Assembly (NCBI RefSeq): GCF_900089585.1
Contig: NZ_FLRH01000003.1
Location: 2,494,501-2,558,500 of the forward strand
Reading direction: 5' to 3'
Source of the DNA: Micromonospora sediminicola
GTDB taxonomy: Bacteria > Actinomycetota > Actinomycetes > Mycobacteriales > Micromonosporaceae
DNA length: 64,000 nucleotides
Positions 27,975 through 37,500 of the stretch are shown here, piece by piece. The translations under genes were made by a program, and so were the position numbers. The notes beneath the pieces were generated by a model. That model saw nothing but the letters and a program-made list of their open reading frames with translations, was not told the origin of the DNA and did not search any database. How positions within the stretch are numbered: the first letter of the stretch is position 1; each line of letters opens with the position of its first letter.

Positions 27975-28255
27975 GTTTCTGATATCAGCTCGAAAGGCGT
28001 CGCGGAGGTGAGTGCTGCGGGCGCGGGCTGTGCCCGATCCGTCCTGGGTGCAGGGGCGGCGACCGAGCAACCGGCCCGGCGTCGCCCGCATTCGGCGGCC
28101 GGCTGGCGGACACGCGAATGTCACGGCCCGACGCACCGACAGCAGGCCAGGCTCACCCCGGGGCGTCCCACCCGAGGGTCGGCGCCCGGCACCAGCCACG
28201 TCGCCGCGAAGAGCCCCGCCGTGTCGCCGGCATCTCGGCGTCATGGATCGGGACG

Positions 28256-29140
28256 TCAGGTGAGCAGGTCGAGCAGGGCGTCCCGGGCGGTGCGGACGGC
28301 AGTCCGGGATTCCTCGGTGTGGTCCAGAGCGTCGAATCCGTGCCGTCCGTTCGGTACGTTCACCACGCGCATCGGCAAACCCTGTCGCTCGGCGGCGGCG
28401 GTGAACGCCGCGACGGTGGAGGCGACCTCGGGTCGGTCCCGCCCGACCCGGGTCAGCACGAGCGTCGGCGGAGCACCGACGGCGGGAACCACACCAGCCG
28501 AGCCCCCGCCCGTCGCGCCGGCCCCGCCCGTCGCGCCGGCCCCGCCCGTCGCGCCGGCCCCGCCCGTCGCGCCGGCCCCGCCCGTCGCGCCGGCGGCGCC
28601 CGCCGGTCCGGCGGCGTCGGCTGTGGGGGGAGTGGGAGTGGGCGGGATGAGGGCGTCGAGCGGGTGGAAGCGCCGGTCGATCGGAGGCCAGTCGGGCAGG
28701 GGTGCCAGCAGCGGGTACGTCGCGGCGAGGCCGCGCAGCCAGCGGGGCGGGTCGCGCAGCCAGTCGCCGAGCAGCAGGCCCGCGCCGGAGAAGAACCACA
28801 CTGCCAAGCGGTCGCTGTCGACGCGGGGATCGGCCCGGAGCAGGGCGGCGGCGTCGGCGACGCGGGTGGCGACGGTGGTCAGGTCGTCGGGGCTCGCCAC
28901 GGCGAGCCGAGGGATCGCGACGACCGCGCCTCGGTCGGCGAGCAGGGCGCCGTAGCCGCGGTAGAGCGGCCAGTCCCGGGCGTCCGGCGCCTGCGGAGGG
29001 CCGGGGACGCCGTGCACCACCACCACGCCGGGGTGAGGGCCGTCGCCGGCCGGCAGGTGCAGGTCGACGTCACCGTGTCGCTCGGTCGGGGCGGGTGGGG
29101 GATCGAGAATAAACTGCGTCTCCCAGAAACTGTTTCCCAT
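28256..29140 (-). CDS. alpha/beta hydrolase (dienelactone hydrolase family) with minisatellite
   Basis: Hydrolase of 294 residues. VVVVHGVPGPP near residue 38 is the first strand and oxyanion region, the elbow is WFFSGAGLLL near residue 114 (SGAG) and the catalytic His is in PNGRHGFDALDH near residue 263. Between strands, about residues 180-215, there is a low-complexity (GATGGA) segment encoded by an 18-bp tandem repeat; it should be a flexible surface loop. ATG 29140 is chosen since the upstream extension in this frame has no family similarity. Role unknown. Confidence 0.82.
   Translation of the reverse strand: MGNSFWETQFILDPPPAPTERHGDVDLHLPAGDGPHPGVVVVHGVPGPPQAPDARDWPLYRGYGALLADRGAVVAIPRLAVASPDDLTTVATRVADAAALLRADPRVDSDRLAVWFFSGAGLLLGDWLRDPPRWLRGLAATYPLLAPLPDWPPIDRRFHPLDALIPPTPTPPTADAAGPAGAAGATGGAGATGGAGATGGAGATGGAGATGGGSAGVVPAVGAPPTLVLTRVGRDRPEVASTVAAFTAAAERQGLPMRVVNVPNGRHGFDALDHTEESRTAVRTARDALLDLLT
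28511..28600. repeat. 18-bp minisatellite inside the hydrolase gene
   Basis: Five units beginning CGTCGCGCCGGCCCCGCC at 28511, 28529, 28547, 28565 and 28583, the last diverged. The unit length is a multiple of three, so copy-number changes keep the hydrolase frame. Confidence 0.88.
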
Positions 29141-29184
29141 CGGACCGATGATAGGGCAGGTCACCGCCGCCCGTAACCCTCCAG

Positions 29185-29355
29185 TCAGGAGGAGGAAGAA
29201 GCCTTCGCGTGCCGCTCGCGCAGCCGGTCCCGGATCTCCTCCGGGGTGTACGCCCGCCGCCGTCGTTCCGCCCGGGCCACGACCACGCCCGTCGCCGCGA
29301 CGCCGGCGAGACCGGCCAGGCCGAGCAGCTTCCACCACCGCACTCGTTGCCGCAT
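29185..29355 (-). CDS. small membrane-anchored protein
   Basis: Protein of 56 residues: a basic N-terminus (MRQRVRWW), one membrane helix (LLGLAGLAGVAATGVVVA, residues 10-27), a basic stop-transfer RAERRRR, then a short charged helix PEEIRDRLRERH. Similar proteins are widespread in actinomycetes; no function is known to me. ATG 29355 is preferred over ATG 29376, which would overlap the start of the divergent gene by two bases. It lies back to back with the NlpC-like gene. Confidence 0.65.
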   Translation of the reverse strand: MRQRVRWWKLLGLAGLAGVAATGVVVARAERRRRAYTPEEIRDRLRERHAKASSSS

Positions 29356-29374
29356 CGGCTTAGGGTAGTCCTCC

Positions 29375-30070
29375 ATGAGCATCAGCCTGGACGAGGCCGT
29401 GGAGCTGACCCGCACCGGCGACCTGTGGGTGTTCCGCGGACGCAGCGTGCCCGATCGGGCCATCCAGTTCACCACCAACAGCCCGGTCAACCACGTGGGC
29501 ATGGCGGTGGTGCTGGACGACATGCCGCCGTTGATGTGGCACGCGGAGCTGGGCCGCTCGCTGCCGGACATGTGGACCGGCACGCACCAGCGCGGCGTGC
29601 AACTGCACGACCTGCGCGACGCGGTCTGCGTCTGGGCCAACCGCTACGGCCAGCGGGGCTGGCTGCGTCAGCTCGAACCGCCGGTCGACGCCGCGATGGA
29701 GGAGGCGGTGCTGCGTACCGTGGCCCGTCTCGATGGAACGCCCTTCCCGTCGACGGCGCAGCTCGCGTGGCGCTGGGCCCGGGGCCGGGTGCCGCACCCC
29801 CGCCGCCGTCCATTCACCCCGGACGGGGGCCCGCCGACGGACGGGAGCGGGTCGACCGAGGGCGGCCGGACCTCCGGCCGCGACCGGGCGCTGGAGACGG
29901 CGTACTGCGCGGAGGTGGTCGCGGTGACCTACGAGGCGATGGGGCTGCTGCCCGCCGGCCGGCGCCCCAACTGGTACGACCCGGGGCGGTTCTGGAGCGG
30001 CGACGACCTGGCCCTGACCGGCGGCGCGCAGCTCGGCGCGGAGATCGAGGTGCGCATCCCACCCCGCTGA
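29375..30070 (+). CDS. permuted NlpC/P60-like (YiiX-type) protein
   Basis: Protein of 231 residues resembling permuted NlpC/P60 (YiiX/LRAT-like) papain-fold enzymes. His40 in SPVNHVGMAVV precedes the Cys in ETAYCAEVVAVTYEAMG near residue 175, which is the permuted order. TGDLWVFRG at residue 14 is the usual first strand. There is no signal peptide, so it probably acts in the cytoplasm, perhaps as an amidase or acyltransferase. A Gly/Pro-rich insertion lies near residues 148-168. Confidence 0.8.
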   Translation: MSISLDEAVELTRTGDLWVFRGRSVPDRAIQFTTNSPVNHVGMAVVLDDMPPLMWHAELGRSLPDMWTGTHQRGVQLHDLRDAVCVWANRYGQRGWLRQLEPPVDAAMEEAVLRTVARLDGTPFPSTAQLAWRWARGRVPHPRRRPFTPDGGPPTDGSGSTEGGRTSGRDRALETAYCAEVVAVTYEAMGLLPAGRRPNWYDPGRFWSGDDLALTGGAQLGAEIEVRIPPR

Positions 30071-30110
30071 CCAGGTTTGCCCGGTCGGCCGGCCGGTAAT
30101 GAGGAGCCTC

Positions 30111-30500
30111 GTGACGGCTTCCACCGACCTCGACACGCTGACCGACTTCTTCGACCGGTACGGCGTGGCGCTGACCACCGCCGACGTGCCGGCCATCGCC
30201 GGCTGCTACGCCCTGCCCGGGCTGGTGGTCGCCGACACCTACAGCTTCTCGTTCACCTCGCCGGCCGCCGTGGCGCTGAGCTTCGTCGGCGCCGCACCCG
30301 ACTACCAGGAGCGGGAACTGGTCGCCGCGAACGCCCAGATCGAGGACGTGCAGCAGGTGTCGGCGCTGCTCACCGAGGTGGCGGTGCGGTGGGAGTTCCT
30401 GGACAGCCAGGGCGGCGCGGTGCCGGGCGAGCGCTACCGCTACGTGCTGCGGACCACCGACGAAGGCCCGGTGATCTGCACCGTCATCCGCACCGCCTGA
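30111..30500 (+). CDS. NTF2-like (SnoaL-type) protein
   Basis: Small cone-fold protein of 129 residues. LTDFFDRYGVALTTADVPAIAGCY near the N-terminus is the typical NTF2/SnoaL helix pair, and the C-terminal strands (VRWEFLDSQGG, YRYVLRTTDEG) complete the sheet. It may be a ligand-binding protein or a small enzyme; no catalytic set is obvious. GTG 30111 is preferred since GAGGAG ends 4 bases before it; ATG 30099 is in frame but without a ribosome site. It is followed by a GGGGCCCC repeat. Confidence 0.75.
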   Translation: MTASTDLDTLTDFFDRYGVALTTADVPAIAGCYALPGLVVADTYSFSFTSPAAVALSFVGAAPDYQERELVAANAQIEDVQQVSALLTEVAVRWEFLDSQGGAVPGERYRYVLRTTDEGPVICTVIRTA

Positions 30501-30512
30501 ACCGCCCCCGGG

Positions 30513-30567
30513 TGTTAAGCGGGGGCCCCTCCTCTACCGCATGCGTTAAGAAGGGGCCCCTCCTTAC
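30513..30567. repeat. GGGGCCCC interspersed repeat, copy B
   Basis: Two half-elements, TGTTAAGCGGGGGCCCCTCC (30513-30532) and a second ending CCTTAC at 30567. It lies between the convergent NTF2-like and APC permease genes, consistent with use as a terminator. Confidence 0.8.
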
Positions 30568-30570
30568 CTG

Positions 30571-32079
30571 TCAGCGGCGGCTGCCGACCCAGCGGTCGGC
30601 CTCGGGCGCCGAGTGCAGGCCCGGCTCGTGCAGGCCCTCCTCGGTCACCTGGCCGATCCGGCGGTAGGTGTCCGGCCGGCTGGTCCGCAGCACCGCGCCC
30701 CAGATCAGGCCGAGCGCACCGGCGATCACCGGGATCGCTGGCAGCAGCCACTTGAGATAGCTCGCGGTGTCCGGCGCGAGCAGCGCGTCGAAGTTGAACA
30801 GCAGCACCAGCAGCACGGCGGTGAGCAGAACCGTGCCGAGTGCCGGGGCGATCGCCCGCTGCCACAGCGTCTCCGGGCCGGAGCGGCCCCGGAAGAAGCC
30901 GACGACGGCGGCGGAGGTGAGCGTCATCAGCAGCACGACACCGACCGCGGCCGAGCCGGACAGCCAGGTGAACAGGTCGATGACCGGGTCCCGGCCGGTG
31001 ACCGCGAACGCCAGGAAGACGACCACGGCCAGCACGCTCTGCACCAGCGAGCCCGCGACCGGAGCGCCGCTGCGGCTGGAGGTGGCGCCGAGGAAGCGGG
31101 GCAGGACGTTCTCCCGGCCCAGCGCGAACAGGTAGCGGGCGACGCCGTTGTGGAACGACAGCAGGGCGGCGAGCACGCTGGTGATGAACAGGACGTTGGC
31201 GATGTCCGCGACGACCGCGCCGGTGTACTGGTCGAGGGCGCCGAAGACGACGCCCGGCCCGGCCTCGCCGCTGGCCTGCGGCGCGTTCTCCGGCCCGGTG
31301 AGCACGGTCAGCGCCCAGGCGGAGAAGGCGTAGAACAGACCGGTGAAGGCGACCGCGATGTAGGTGGCGCGGGCCACCGTGCGCCGCGGGTCCTTCACCT
31401 CCTCGCTGTAGATGGCGCCGCTCTCGAAGCCGGTGAAGGAGGCGATGGTGAACGCGAGCACGGCGCCGAACCCGGCCCCGAACAGCTGCCCGGGGCTGAT
31501 GCCGGCGGTGGTGACGCTGCCGCCGGCCGGGTGGGCGAACGCGACCAGGTCGAAGATCAGCACCACGATGCACTCGAGGACGAGCAGCACCGCCAGCACG
31601 CTCGCGTTGAGGTCGATGCGCAGCACGCCGAGCACGCCGATGAAGACCCAGGCCAGCAGCGCCCAGACCCACCAGGCCAGGTCCAGCCCGGCCTTGGCCG
31701 ACATGAAGTCGGAGACGATGGCGCCGAGCAGCCCGTAGAGGCCGATCTGGATGGCGTTGTACGCGGCCAGCGCGACCGCCGAGCCGGCCACCCCGCCGGC
31801 CCGGCCGAGGCCGTTGGCGATGTACGCGTAGAACGCGCCGGCGTTGGCGACGTACCGGCTCATCGCGGCGTAGCCGGTGGCGAAGACCGCGAGGACGGCG
31901 GCGAGCAGCACGTAGCCGAGCGCGGCGCCGATGTTGCCGCTGACGGCGTACATGGTGGTGACACCGCCGCCGAGAACGGTCAGCGGGGCCGATGCGGCGA
32001 CGGTGAAGAAGACGAGATGGGCGGTGCCGAGACGGCCACGGCGCAGCCCACCGTCGGAGAAGAACGGATCGGAGGACAA
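30571..32079 (-). CDS. APC-family amino-acid permease
   Basis: Permease of 502 residues with about twelve membrane helices, of the APC superfamily. It likely takes up an amino acid or polyamine by proton symport; the substrate is not evident. The helix 1 region FFTVAASAPLTVLGGGV and the helix 6 region FTGFESGAIYSEEVKDPRRT carry the usual APC motifs. The start is TTG 32079 with GGAGAAG upstream on the minus strand; no ATG or GTG gives a complete first helix. It is not in an operon. Confidence 0.9.
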   Translation of the reverse strand: MSSDPFFSDGGLRRGRLGTAHLVFFTVAASAPLTVLGGGVTTMYAVSGNIGAALGYVLLAAVLAVFATGYAAMSRYVANAGAFYAYIANGLGRAGGVAGSAVALAAYNAIQIGLYGLLGAIVSDFMSAKAGLDLAWWVWALLAWVFIGVLGVLRIDLNASVLAVLLVLECIVVLIFDLVAFAHPAGGSVTTAGISPGQLFGAGFGAVLAFTIASFTGFESGAIYSEEVKDPRRTVARATYIAVAFTGLFYAFSAWALTVLTGPENAPQASGEAGPGVVFGALDQYTGAVVADIANVLFITSVLAALLSFHNGVARYLFALGRENVLPRFLGATSSRSGAPVAGSLVQSVLAVVVFLAFAVTGRDPVIDLFTWLSGSAAVGVVLLMTLTSAAVVGFFRGRSGPETLWQRAIAPALGTVLLTAVLLVLLFNFDALLAPDTASYLKWLLPAIPVIAGALGLIWGAVLRTSRPDTYRRIGQVTEEGLHEPGLHSAPEADRWVGSRR

Positions 32080-32277
32080 GGCTTCTCCAGGGGAGGGGGT
32101 GAGGGGGTAGAGGTGTCTACTTCGGAACAGCCTGAAGCAGGGTATTGGTGATCACGGATCGTCACAACCCCACTTCGATATCGATTGGGGCGCGCGTGTA
32201 CGACCGGAATTGAGCTGTGCGTGGTCATGCCGTACCGTCCCGTGTCGACGATCACGGCCACCGTTCGAGGATGGACC

Positions 32278-32931
32278 ATGACCTACCCCGGGGCACAAGC
32301 CACGTACCGGCTCGCCGATGCGCTGTTCCTCATCGGACACGACGAGTTCACCGGTAAGCCGCACGTCGCCGTCGACCGGCTGGAGTGCGGGCTGGCCGGT
32401 GCCGCGCTCGCCGAGCTGATGTTCGAGGGGCGGATCGCGCTCGACGGTGGCGGCATCGCCGCGGTCGACCCGCGGTTGTGGCAGGAGCCGCTGACCGACC
32501 TGCTGATCACCGAGATCCTGCGTCGTGAGGGCGCGCACCCGGCCCGGCTGTGGATCCGCTACCTGCGCACCCAGCTCAACATCAACGAGCGGGTCGGCAC
32601 CCGGCTGGTCACCGCCGGCGTCCTGCGGCGCGAGCAGGGCAAGCTCATCGGCCGGTCGGTCCGCTGGCCGGCCATCGACCCGAACCAGGCGGCCTCGCCC
32701 CGGGTGCGGCTGACCGCCATGCTGATGCACTCGTCCCCGGCTGAGCTGGACCCGGGCACGCTGCTGCTGGCAAGCCTCGCGGAGGCGGTCGGGCTCGCCA
32801 CGCACATCTTCGACCCGCAGGTGGGCGGCCGGATGCGGGACTGCCGGCGGTTCCTGCCGGCGCAGCTCGACGGGCTGCTCGCCGCCGTGGTCGGCGCGCT
32901 CGACGCCAGCACCACGACGGTACGCCGCTGA
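32278..32931 (+). CDS. GPP34 (GOLPH3-like) family protein
   Basis: Protein of 217 residues of the GPP34 family, related to eukaryotic GOLPH3, which binds phosphatidylinositol 4-phosphate on Golgi membranes. LADALFLIGHDEFTGKP near the N-terminus and LAGAALAELMFEGRIALDGG are characteristic. Actinomycetes have several such proteins; roles in membrane association or secondary metabolism have been suggested but are not settled. ATG 32278 fits the family N-terminus. It is a monocistronic gene. Confidence 0.9.
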   Translation: MTYPGAQATYRLADALFLIGHDEFTGKPHVAVDRLECGLAGAALAELMFEGRIALDGGGIAAVDPRLWQEPLTDLLITEILRREGAHPARLWIRYLRTQLNINERVGTRLVTAGVLRREQGKLIGRSVRWPAIDPNQAASPRVRLTAMLMHSSPAELDPGTLLLASLAEAVGLATHIFDPQVGGRMRDCRRFLPAQLDGLLAAVVGALDASTTTVRR

Positions 32932-32968
32932 GGTCCCGCCCCGATGGGCCGGGGCGGGACCGACCCGC

Positions 32969-33568
32969 TCAGGCGGGGTCGCGCCACATCGGGTAGAGGC
33001 TGGGTCCCTCGGGCAGGTCCAGCGTCACCGGGCGGCGCCGGAAGCCGAGCCGCTCGTAGAGCGCGGCGTTGCGCGGAGTGCTGGCCTCGAGGTACGCGGC
33101 GGTGCCGGCTCGGTCCAGCTCGGCCAGCCGGTCGCGCAGCAACGCCGATCCGACACCCTTGCCGTGGTGGTCGGGGTGCACGCCGATGAACGGCAGGTAC
33201 CAGTGCGGCTCGCCGGGATGGTTGGCGGCCATCAGCTCGTCGAGCACGCCGAAGCGCTTCATCGCCTCCGGCCCGATCGCGTTCTCCAGGTCGGCCAGCT
33301 CCTCGCCCTCGTCCTCGGCGTGGTCGCCCCCGACCGGCAGCCAGAGCGTGGCGCCCAGACCGTCCCCGGCGACGTGGACCTCACCGGTCCGCAGCGCGAG
33401 GGCGACGAACGGCCCGAAGAACGCGGGGTGCACCCGCGCGCGGTGGTCGTCGGCCGGGAAGATCCAGCCGCTCACCGGGTCGCGCATGAACGCCTCGGCG
33501 AGGATTGCGGTCACGACGGCGGCGTCCTGCGTGGACGCTCGCCGGATGTTGCCCTGCCACTGAGTCAC
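32969..33568 (-). CDS. GNAT-family N-acetyltransferase
   Basis: Acetyltransferase of 199 residues. Acetyl-CoA motif VHPDHHGKGVGSALL near residue 134, then LEASTPRNAALYERLGF. An N-terminal segment (AEAFMRDPVSGWIFPAD) resembles the MSMEG-type GNAT group that includes puromycin acetyltransferase-like resistance proteins, though the substrate is unknown. GTG 33568 is chosen because AGGAC lies 8-10 bases upstream. Convergent with the GPP34 gene. Confidence 0.88.
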   Translation of the reverse strand: MTQWQGNIRRASTQDAAVVTAILAEAFMRDPVSGWIFPADDHRARVHPAFFGPFVALALRTGEVHVAGDGLGATLWLPVGGDHAEDEGEELADLENAIGPEAMKRFGVLDELMAANHPGEPHWYLPFIGVHPDHHGKGVGSALLRDRLAELDRAGTAAYLEASTPRNAALYERLGFRRRPVTLDLPEGPSLYPMWRDPA

Positions 33569-33721
33569 TGCCACCCGTCCTGCCGGCTGCACGAGCCATT
33601 GTGGTCATTGATCGGCGTGCAACGTATCAGGTGCCCTCCGTCGCGCGGCAGGCCCCGGCGAACCGCTCGCCGTACCCCGGTCCCCATGGCTACGCTGGCC
33701 CGGCCCGCCGAACGGAGGACC

Positions 33722-34408
33722 ATGTCCCGTACGCGTCGCCCCGGCTCCTCGCCCGGGGCCGCCATCACCTCGTCGCCCTGGATCCTGGTCGCGATCGGGG
33801 TCATCGTGATGGTGGTGCTGCTGGTGGTGGCGCTCGGCTCGGTGCGGGGCCGGCGGACGTTCCCGGCGGCCGCGCCGTCGGACCCGGTGATGTCGCTGCC
33901 GGGGCTGCCGTCGTCCCCGCCCACCCCCTCCGGCGGCCCGGCCGCCCCGCCGAGCACGGCCGCGCGGCCCGTGGTCCCGGGGCTGTCCCCGCGGTCGACC
34001 GTGCTGCCCGCCGCGCCGACGCCGGTCGCGCCGACGAGCAGCCCGCGCGCCGGCGGCCGACCCGCCCCGCCGCCTCCGCCGCCGGCCCCGCCGTCCGCGG
34101 TGACCGGCCGGTACGCGGTGGTGAGCACCTTCGACGGCGGTTTCATCGGCGAGGTGCGGCTGGTCAACACCGGCGGCGCGGCGCAGGGTTGGACGGTGCG
34201 GCTGACGTTCCCCGGGGGCCGGCTGGTCACGGCCTGGGTGCAGGGTGCCGAGCAGGGCACGTTCGGCTTCGCCGACGACGTGTTCACCTACCGCAGCGGT
34301 GTCGACCTGGCCGCGGGCGCGTCGGTGCCGGTGCAGTTCCACATCGAACGGGCGGGCTCCCGTCCGGCGAGCTGCGCGGTCGACGGCGTGACCTGCGCCG
34401 GGCTCTGA
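33722..34408 (+). CDS. membrane-anchored protein with CBM2-like domain
   Basis: Protein of 228 residues: a short basic N-terminus, one helix near residues 17-38 (WILVAIGVIVMVVLLVVALG), a long Pro/Ser/Ala-rich linker to about residue 130, then a domain (YAVVSTFDGGFIGEVRLVN to SCAVDGVTCAGL) with the features of a family 2 carbohydrate-binding module, including GWTVRLTFPGG and paired cysteines at its end. It probably displays a polysaccharide-binding domain outside the cell. ATG 33722 with GGAGGA upstream. It precedes the amylase-pullulanase gene. Confidence 0.75.
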   Translation: MSRTRRPGSSPGAAITSSPWILVAIGVIVMVVLLVVALGSVRGRRTFPAAAPSDPVMSLPGLPSSPPTPSGGPAAPPSTAARPVVPGLSPRSTVLPAAPTPVAPTSSPRAGGRPAPPPPPPAPPSAVTGRYAVVSTFDGGFIGEVRLVNTGGAAQGWTVRLTFPGGRLVTAWVQGAEQGTFGFADDVFTYRSGVDLAAGASVPVQFHIERAGSRPASCAVDGVTCAGL

Positions 34409-34431
34409 GCCGGCGGGGCGACCCCACCTGC

Positions 34432-34495
34432 TTTTGCAAGATGACTGCTTTGTTGCGGCATCGTTTGCAAGGTATTGCAGAATGTTTCGGCAAGG
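34432..34495 (+). promoter_or_regulatory. TTGCAAG-type operator repeats upstream of pullulanase gene
   Basis: TTTTGCAAG (34432-34440), TTTGCAAGG (34464-34472), ATTGCAGAA (34474-34482) and TTTCGGCAAGG (34485-34495) lie 40-105 bases before the start. TTGCAA/CTTGCAAG motifs mark MalR/Reg1-type control of actinomycete amylase genes. Repression relieved by maltodextrin is the likely mode. Confidence 0.6.
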
Positions 34496-34536
34496 GCTAG
34501 CGTGCGGGCGAATCAGCGACCAGAGAAAGGCCGTCG

Positions 34537-37500
34537 ATGAAACCGCCGCCGATATCCCCCAAGGCGCTGCTCGCCCTGGTCTCCTCCCTCGTACTCACCC
34601 TCGTCGGCGTTCCGGTGGCCCTCCACCAGCTGAACGCCGACGGCGCCGACCGCGCCACCACCCCCGACGTGCTCGCGGCCGGAAACGCCCCGCAGTGGGA
34701 CCGCGAGCCGTCCGCCGACACGCTGCTCAAGGCCGGCCGGACCACCGCCAAGGCGGAGCAGTTCTACTTCGTGCTGCCGGACCGCTTCGCCAACGGCGAC
34801 AAGCGCAACGACACCGGCGGCCTCCGTGGCGACCGGCTCGCCACCGGCCTGGACCCGAAGGACAAGGGCTTCTACCACGGCGGCGACCTCAAGGGCGTCA
34901 TCGACAAGATGGACTACATCCAGGGGATGGGCACCACCGCCATCTGGCTGGCGCCGATCTTCAAGAACCGGCCGGTGCAGGGCACCGGCGCCGACGTCTC
35001 GGCCGGCTACCACGGCTACTGGATCACCGACTTCACCCAGGTCGACCCGCACTTCGGCACCAACGCGGAGCTGAAGAAGCTGGTGGACCTGGCGCACCGG
35101 CGCGGGATCAAGGTCTACCTCGACATCATCGTCAACCACACCGCCGACATCATCCGGTACGCCGAGGACAAGTACGGCTACGTGGACAAGAAGACCGCGC
35201 CGTACACGGACACGCGGGGGCGGGCCTTCGAGGACCGCAACTACGCCGACGGCACGCGGAAGTTCCCGGCGGTGGACTCGACGTCGTTCCCGTACACCCC
35301 GACGTTCGCCAGCCCGGCCGACGCGAAGGTCAAGGTCCCGGCGTGGCTCAACGACCCGACCATGTACCACAACCGCGGCGACTCCACCTTCGCCGGTGAG
35401 AACAGCGAGTACGGCGACTTCTTCGGCCTCGACGACCTGTGGACCGAGCGTCCCGAGGTGGTGCGGGGCATGACCGACATCTACGGCCAGTGGATCGGCA
35501 AGGCCGGTGTCGACGGCTTCCGCCTGGACACGGTCAAGCACGCCAACCTCGACTTCTGGCCGCAGTTCACCCGGGGCATCGACGCCTACGCGGCGAAGGC
35601 CGGCAAGAAGGACTTCTTCATGTTCGGCGAGGTCTACAGCGCCGACCAGGCGATCGAGTCGACCTACGTGCGGCAGGGCGGCCTGCCCGCCACGCTCGAC
35701 TTCTCGTTCCAGGAGGCCGCGCGCGGGTACACCGCCGCCGACGGCTCGGCCAAGGCGCTCGCCGACGTGTACGCCAAGGACGACCTCTACTCCGCCCGCG
35801 ACACGAACGCGAACCGGCTCACCACGTTCCTCGGCAACCACGACATGGGCCGGATCGGCTCGTTCATCGCCGCGGCCGGCGGGGACGACGCCGCCCAGCT
35901 GCGCCGAGACCAGCTCGCCCACCAGCTGATGTTCCTCACCCGCGGTCAGCCGGTGGTCTACTCCGGCGACGAGCAGGGCTTCACCGGCCCCGGTGGGGAC
36001 AAGGACGCCCGCCAGGACATGTTCGCCTCGCGCACGGCGGACTACCTCGACGACGACCTGATCGGCACCACCCGCACCCACGCCGTGGACCAGTACGACA
36101 CCCGGCACCCGCTCTACCGGACCATCGCCGAGCTGGGCAAGCTGCGGGCCGCGCACCCGGCGCTGCGCGACGGCGTCCAGGTCACCCGCCACGCCGCCGA
36201 CGGCCCGGGCGTCTTCGCGTTCTCCCGCGTCCTTCCGTCCGATCGGGTGGAGTACGTCGCGGCGGTGAACAACGCCTCGACCCCGCAGACTGTCACCGTG
36301 GACACGTGGTCGGCCGGCACCCGCTTCACCGGCGTGTACGGCGGCGCCGCCACCGCCACGGCCGGCGGCGACGGCAAGCTGAGCCTCACCGTGCCGGCGA
36401 TGTCGGCCGTGGTGCTCAAGGCCGACCGGGCCATCCCGGCGGCCGGCGCGGCCCCGCGGATCACGCTCAGCGAGCCGGGTGACGCGCCGGTGCCCACCCG
36501 GACCGCGATCACCGCCCAGGTCGAGGGCGACCCGCTGGCCACCGTCACGTTCGCCGCCCGGGTCCCCGGCGGCAGGTGGACGCTGCTGGGCACCGCCGAC
36601 CGGGCCCCGTACACGGTGCACCACGACCTGACCGGCCTGGCCGGCGGCACGAAGGTCGAGTACAAGGCGGTGGTCCGCGACGGCAAGGGCCGGACCGCCA
36701 CCGCCCGCACCACCGGCACCGTCGGCACGCCGGCCCAGGGCGCGTCCCGGGACTGGGCGATCGTGCACTACCAGCGCCCGGCCGGTGGGTACGACGACTG
36801 GGGGCTCTACGCCTGGGGGGACATCGACCCGGCGTACGCCACCGAGTGGCCGAAGGGGCAGCCGTTCGCCGGTGAGGACTCGTACGGCCGGTTCGCCTGG
36901 GTGAAGCTCAAGCCGGGCGCGAAGTCGGTCGGCTTCCTCGTGGTCGACAAAGACGGCAACAAGGACGTGGCGAACGACCGCACCATCGACGTGACCCAGA
37001 CCGGCGAGGTCTGGGTGAAGCAGGGCGACCCGACGCTCTACCCGACCCGGCAGGCCGCCACCGGCGAGCCCGACCCGCCGGTCGACCAGGGCACCGCGGT
37101 CATCCACTGGCGCAAGGCCGACGGCAACTACGACGGCTGGGGCCTGCACCTGTGGGACGGCGCGGCCAACCCGACCGACTGGGCGGCCCCGCTCAAGCCG
37201 GAGAAGATCGACGCCTACGGCGCGGTGTTCCGGGTGCCCCTCGCCGCCGGCGCGACCGGGCTGAGCTACATCTTGCACAAGGGCGACGAGAAGGACCAGC
37301 CGGACGACCAGCGGCTGGACCTGACCGCCGTCGGGCACGAGGTCTGGCTGCTGGCCGGGGTCAAGGGTCGGCTGCTGCCGGCCGCCACCACCGGCGCCGC
37401 CAAGGACCTCGACCTGACCAAGCAGAAGGCGCAGTGGATCGACCGGTCCACCGTCGCCTGGGCCACCGGACCGACCGACGGCAAGCGGTACGCGCTGGTC

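Noticed and set aside
27360..28011. Long open frames on both strands through the 42-bp array
   Set aside because: They encode only the repeat translations and low-complexity sequence, without starts supported by ribosome sites or any domain.
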